The position numbers and the translations under genes were made by a program. Positions 5,614 through 6,149 of a stretch of 6,149 bases of DNA are shown here, piece after piece. Every line of letters starts with the position of its first letter. The stretch's first letter is position 1. The DNA comes from an uncultured bacterium (lineage in GTDB: Bacteria > Planctomycetota > UBA1135 > GCA-002686595). Below the pieces are notes generated by a model, which was given only the letters and a program-made list of their open reading frames with translations, had not been told where the DNA came from and did no database searches. The stretch is taken from positions 1-6,149 of the forward strand of contig CADEGS010000245.1 of NCBI GenBank assembly GCA_902826945.1, written 5' to 3'.

Positions 5614-6149
<536 letters not shown>

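Overview
This window is very GC-rich bacterial DNA, by eye about three quarters G+C, with many CGCG-type runs. GTG is the likely start of at least four of the six genes. The phylum cannot be fixed from the sequence. A Tat-exported molybdenum hydroxylase beside a PEP-CTERM/EpsH-type glycosyltransferase suits a Gram-negative, high-GC lineage (Myxococcota, Planctomycetota, Betaproteobacteria or similar), but that is inference.

Left part, minus strand (4003 down to 1): one tight operon encodes a three-subunit molybdenum hydroxylase of the xanthine dehydrogenase/aldehyde oxidase family. In transcription order it holds a [2Fe-2S] subunit with a Tat signal (4003-3335), the molybdopterin-binding catalytic subunit (3338-1185), the FAD subunit (1188-175), and a small four-cysteine protein of unknown function that runs off the left edge (from 172). 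The first two junctions are 4-base GTGA start/stop overlaps with a GGAGG site 6-7 bases upstream, and the third is nearly as tight. The FAD subunit carries a four-cysteine loop like that of the HcrB/PaoB type, which holds an extra [4Fe-4S] cluster. The Tat signal on the iron-sulfur subunit suggests that the assembled enzyme is exported to the periplasm, as in E. coli PaoABC. The substrate cannot be assigned.

Middle (4004-4164): a 161-base divergent intergenic region. It contains a TACAAT -10-like box for the enzyme operon and an imperfect 26-base dyad that could be an operator.

Right part, plus strand: a GT4-type glycosyltransferase resembling the sugar transferases associated with PEP-CTERM/EpsH polysaccharide systems (4165-5355), then a 258-base gap, then a class I SAM-dependent methyltransferase that runs off the right edge (from 5614). 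The gap opens with two strong GC hairpins right after the glycosyltransferase stop codon and holds a third, weaker one further on. I see no functional link between the enzyme operon and the plus-strand genes beyond adjacency. No mobile element, RNA gene or CRISPR array was seen.
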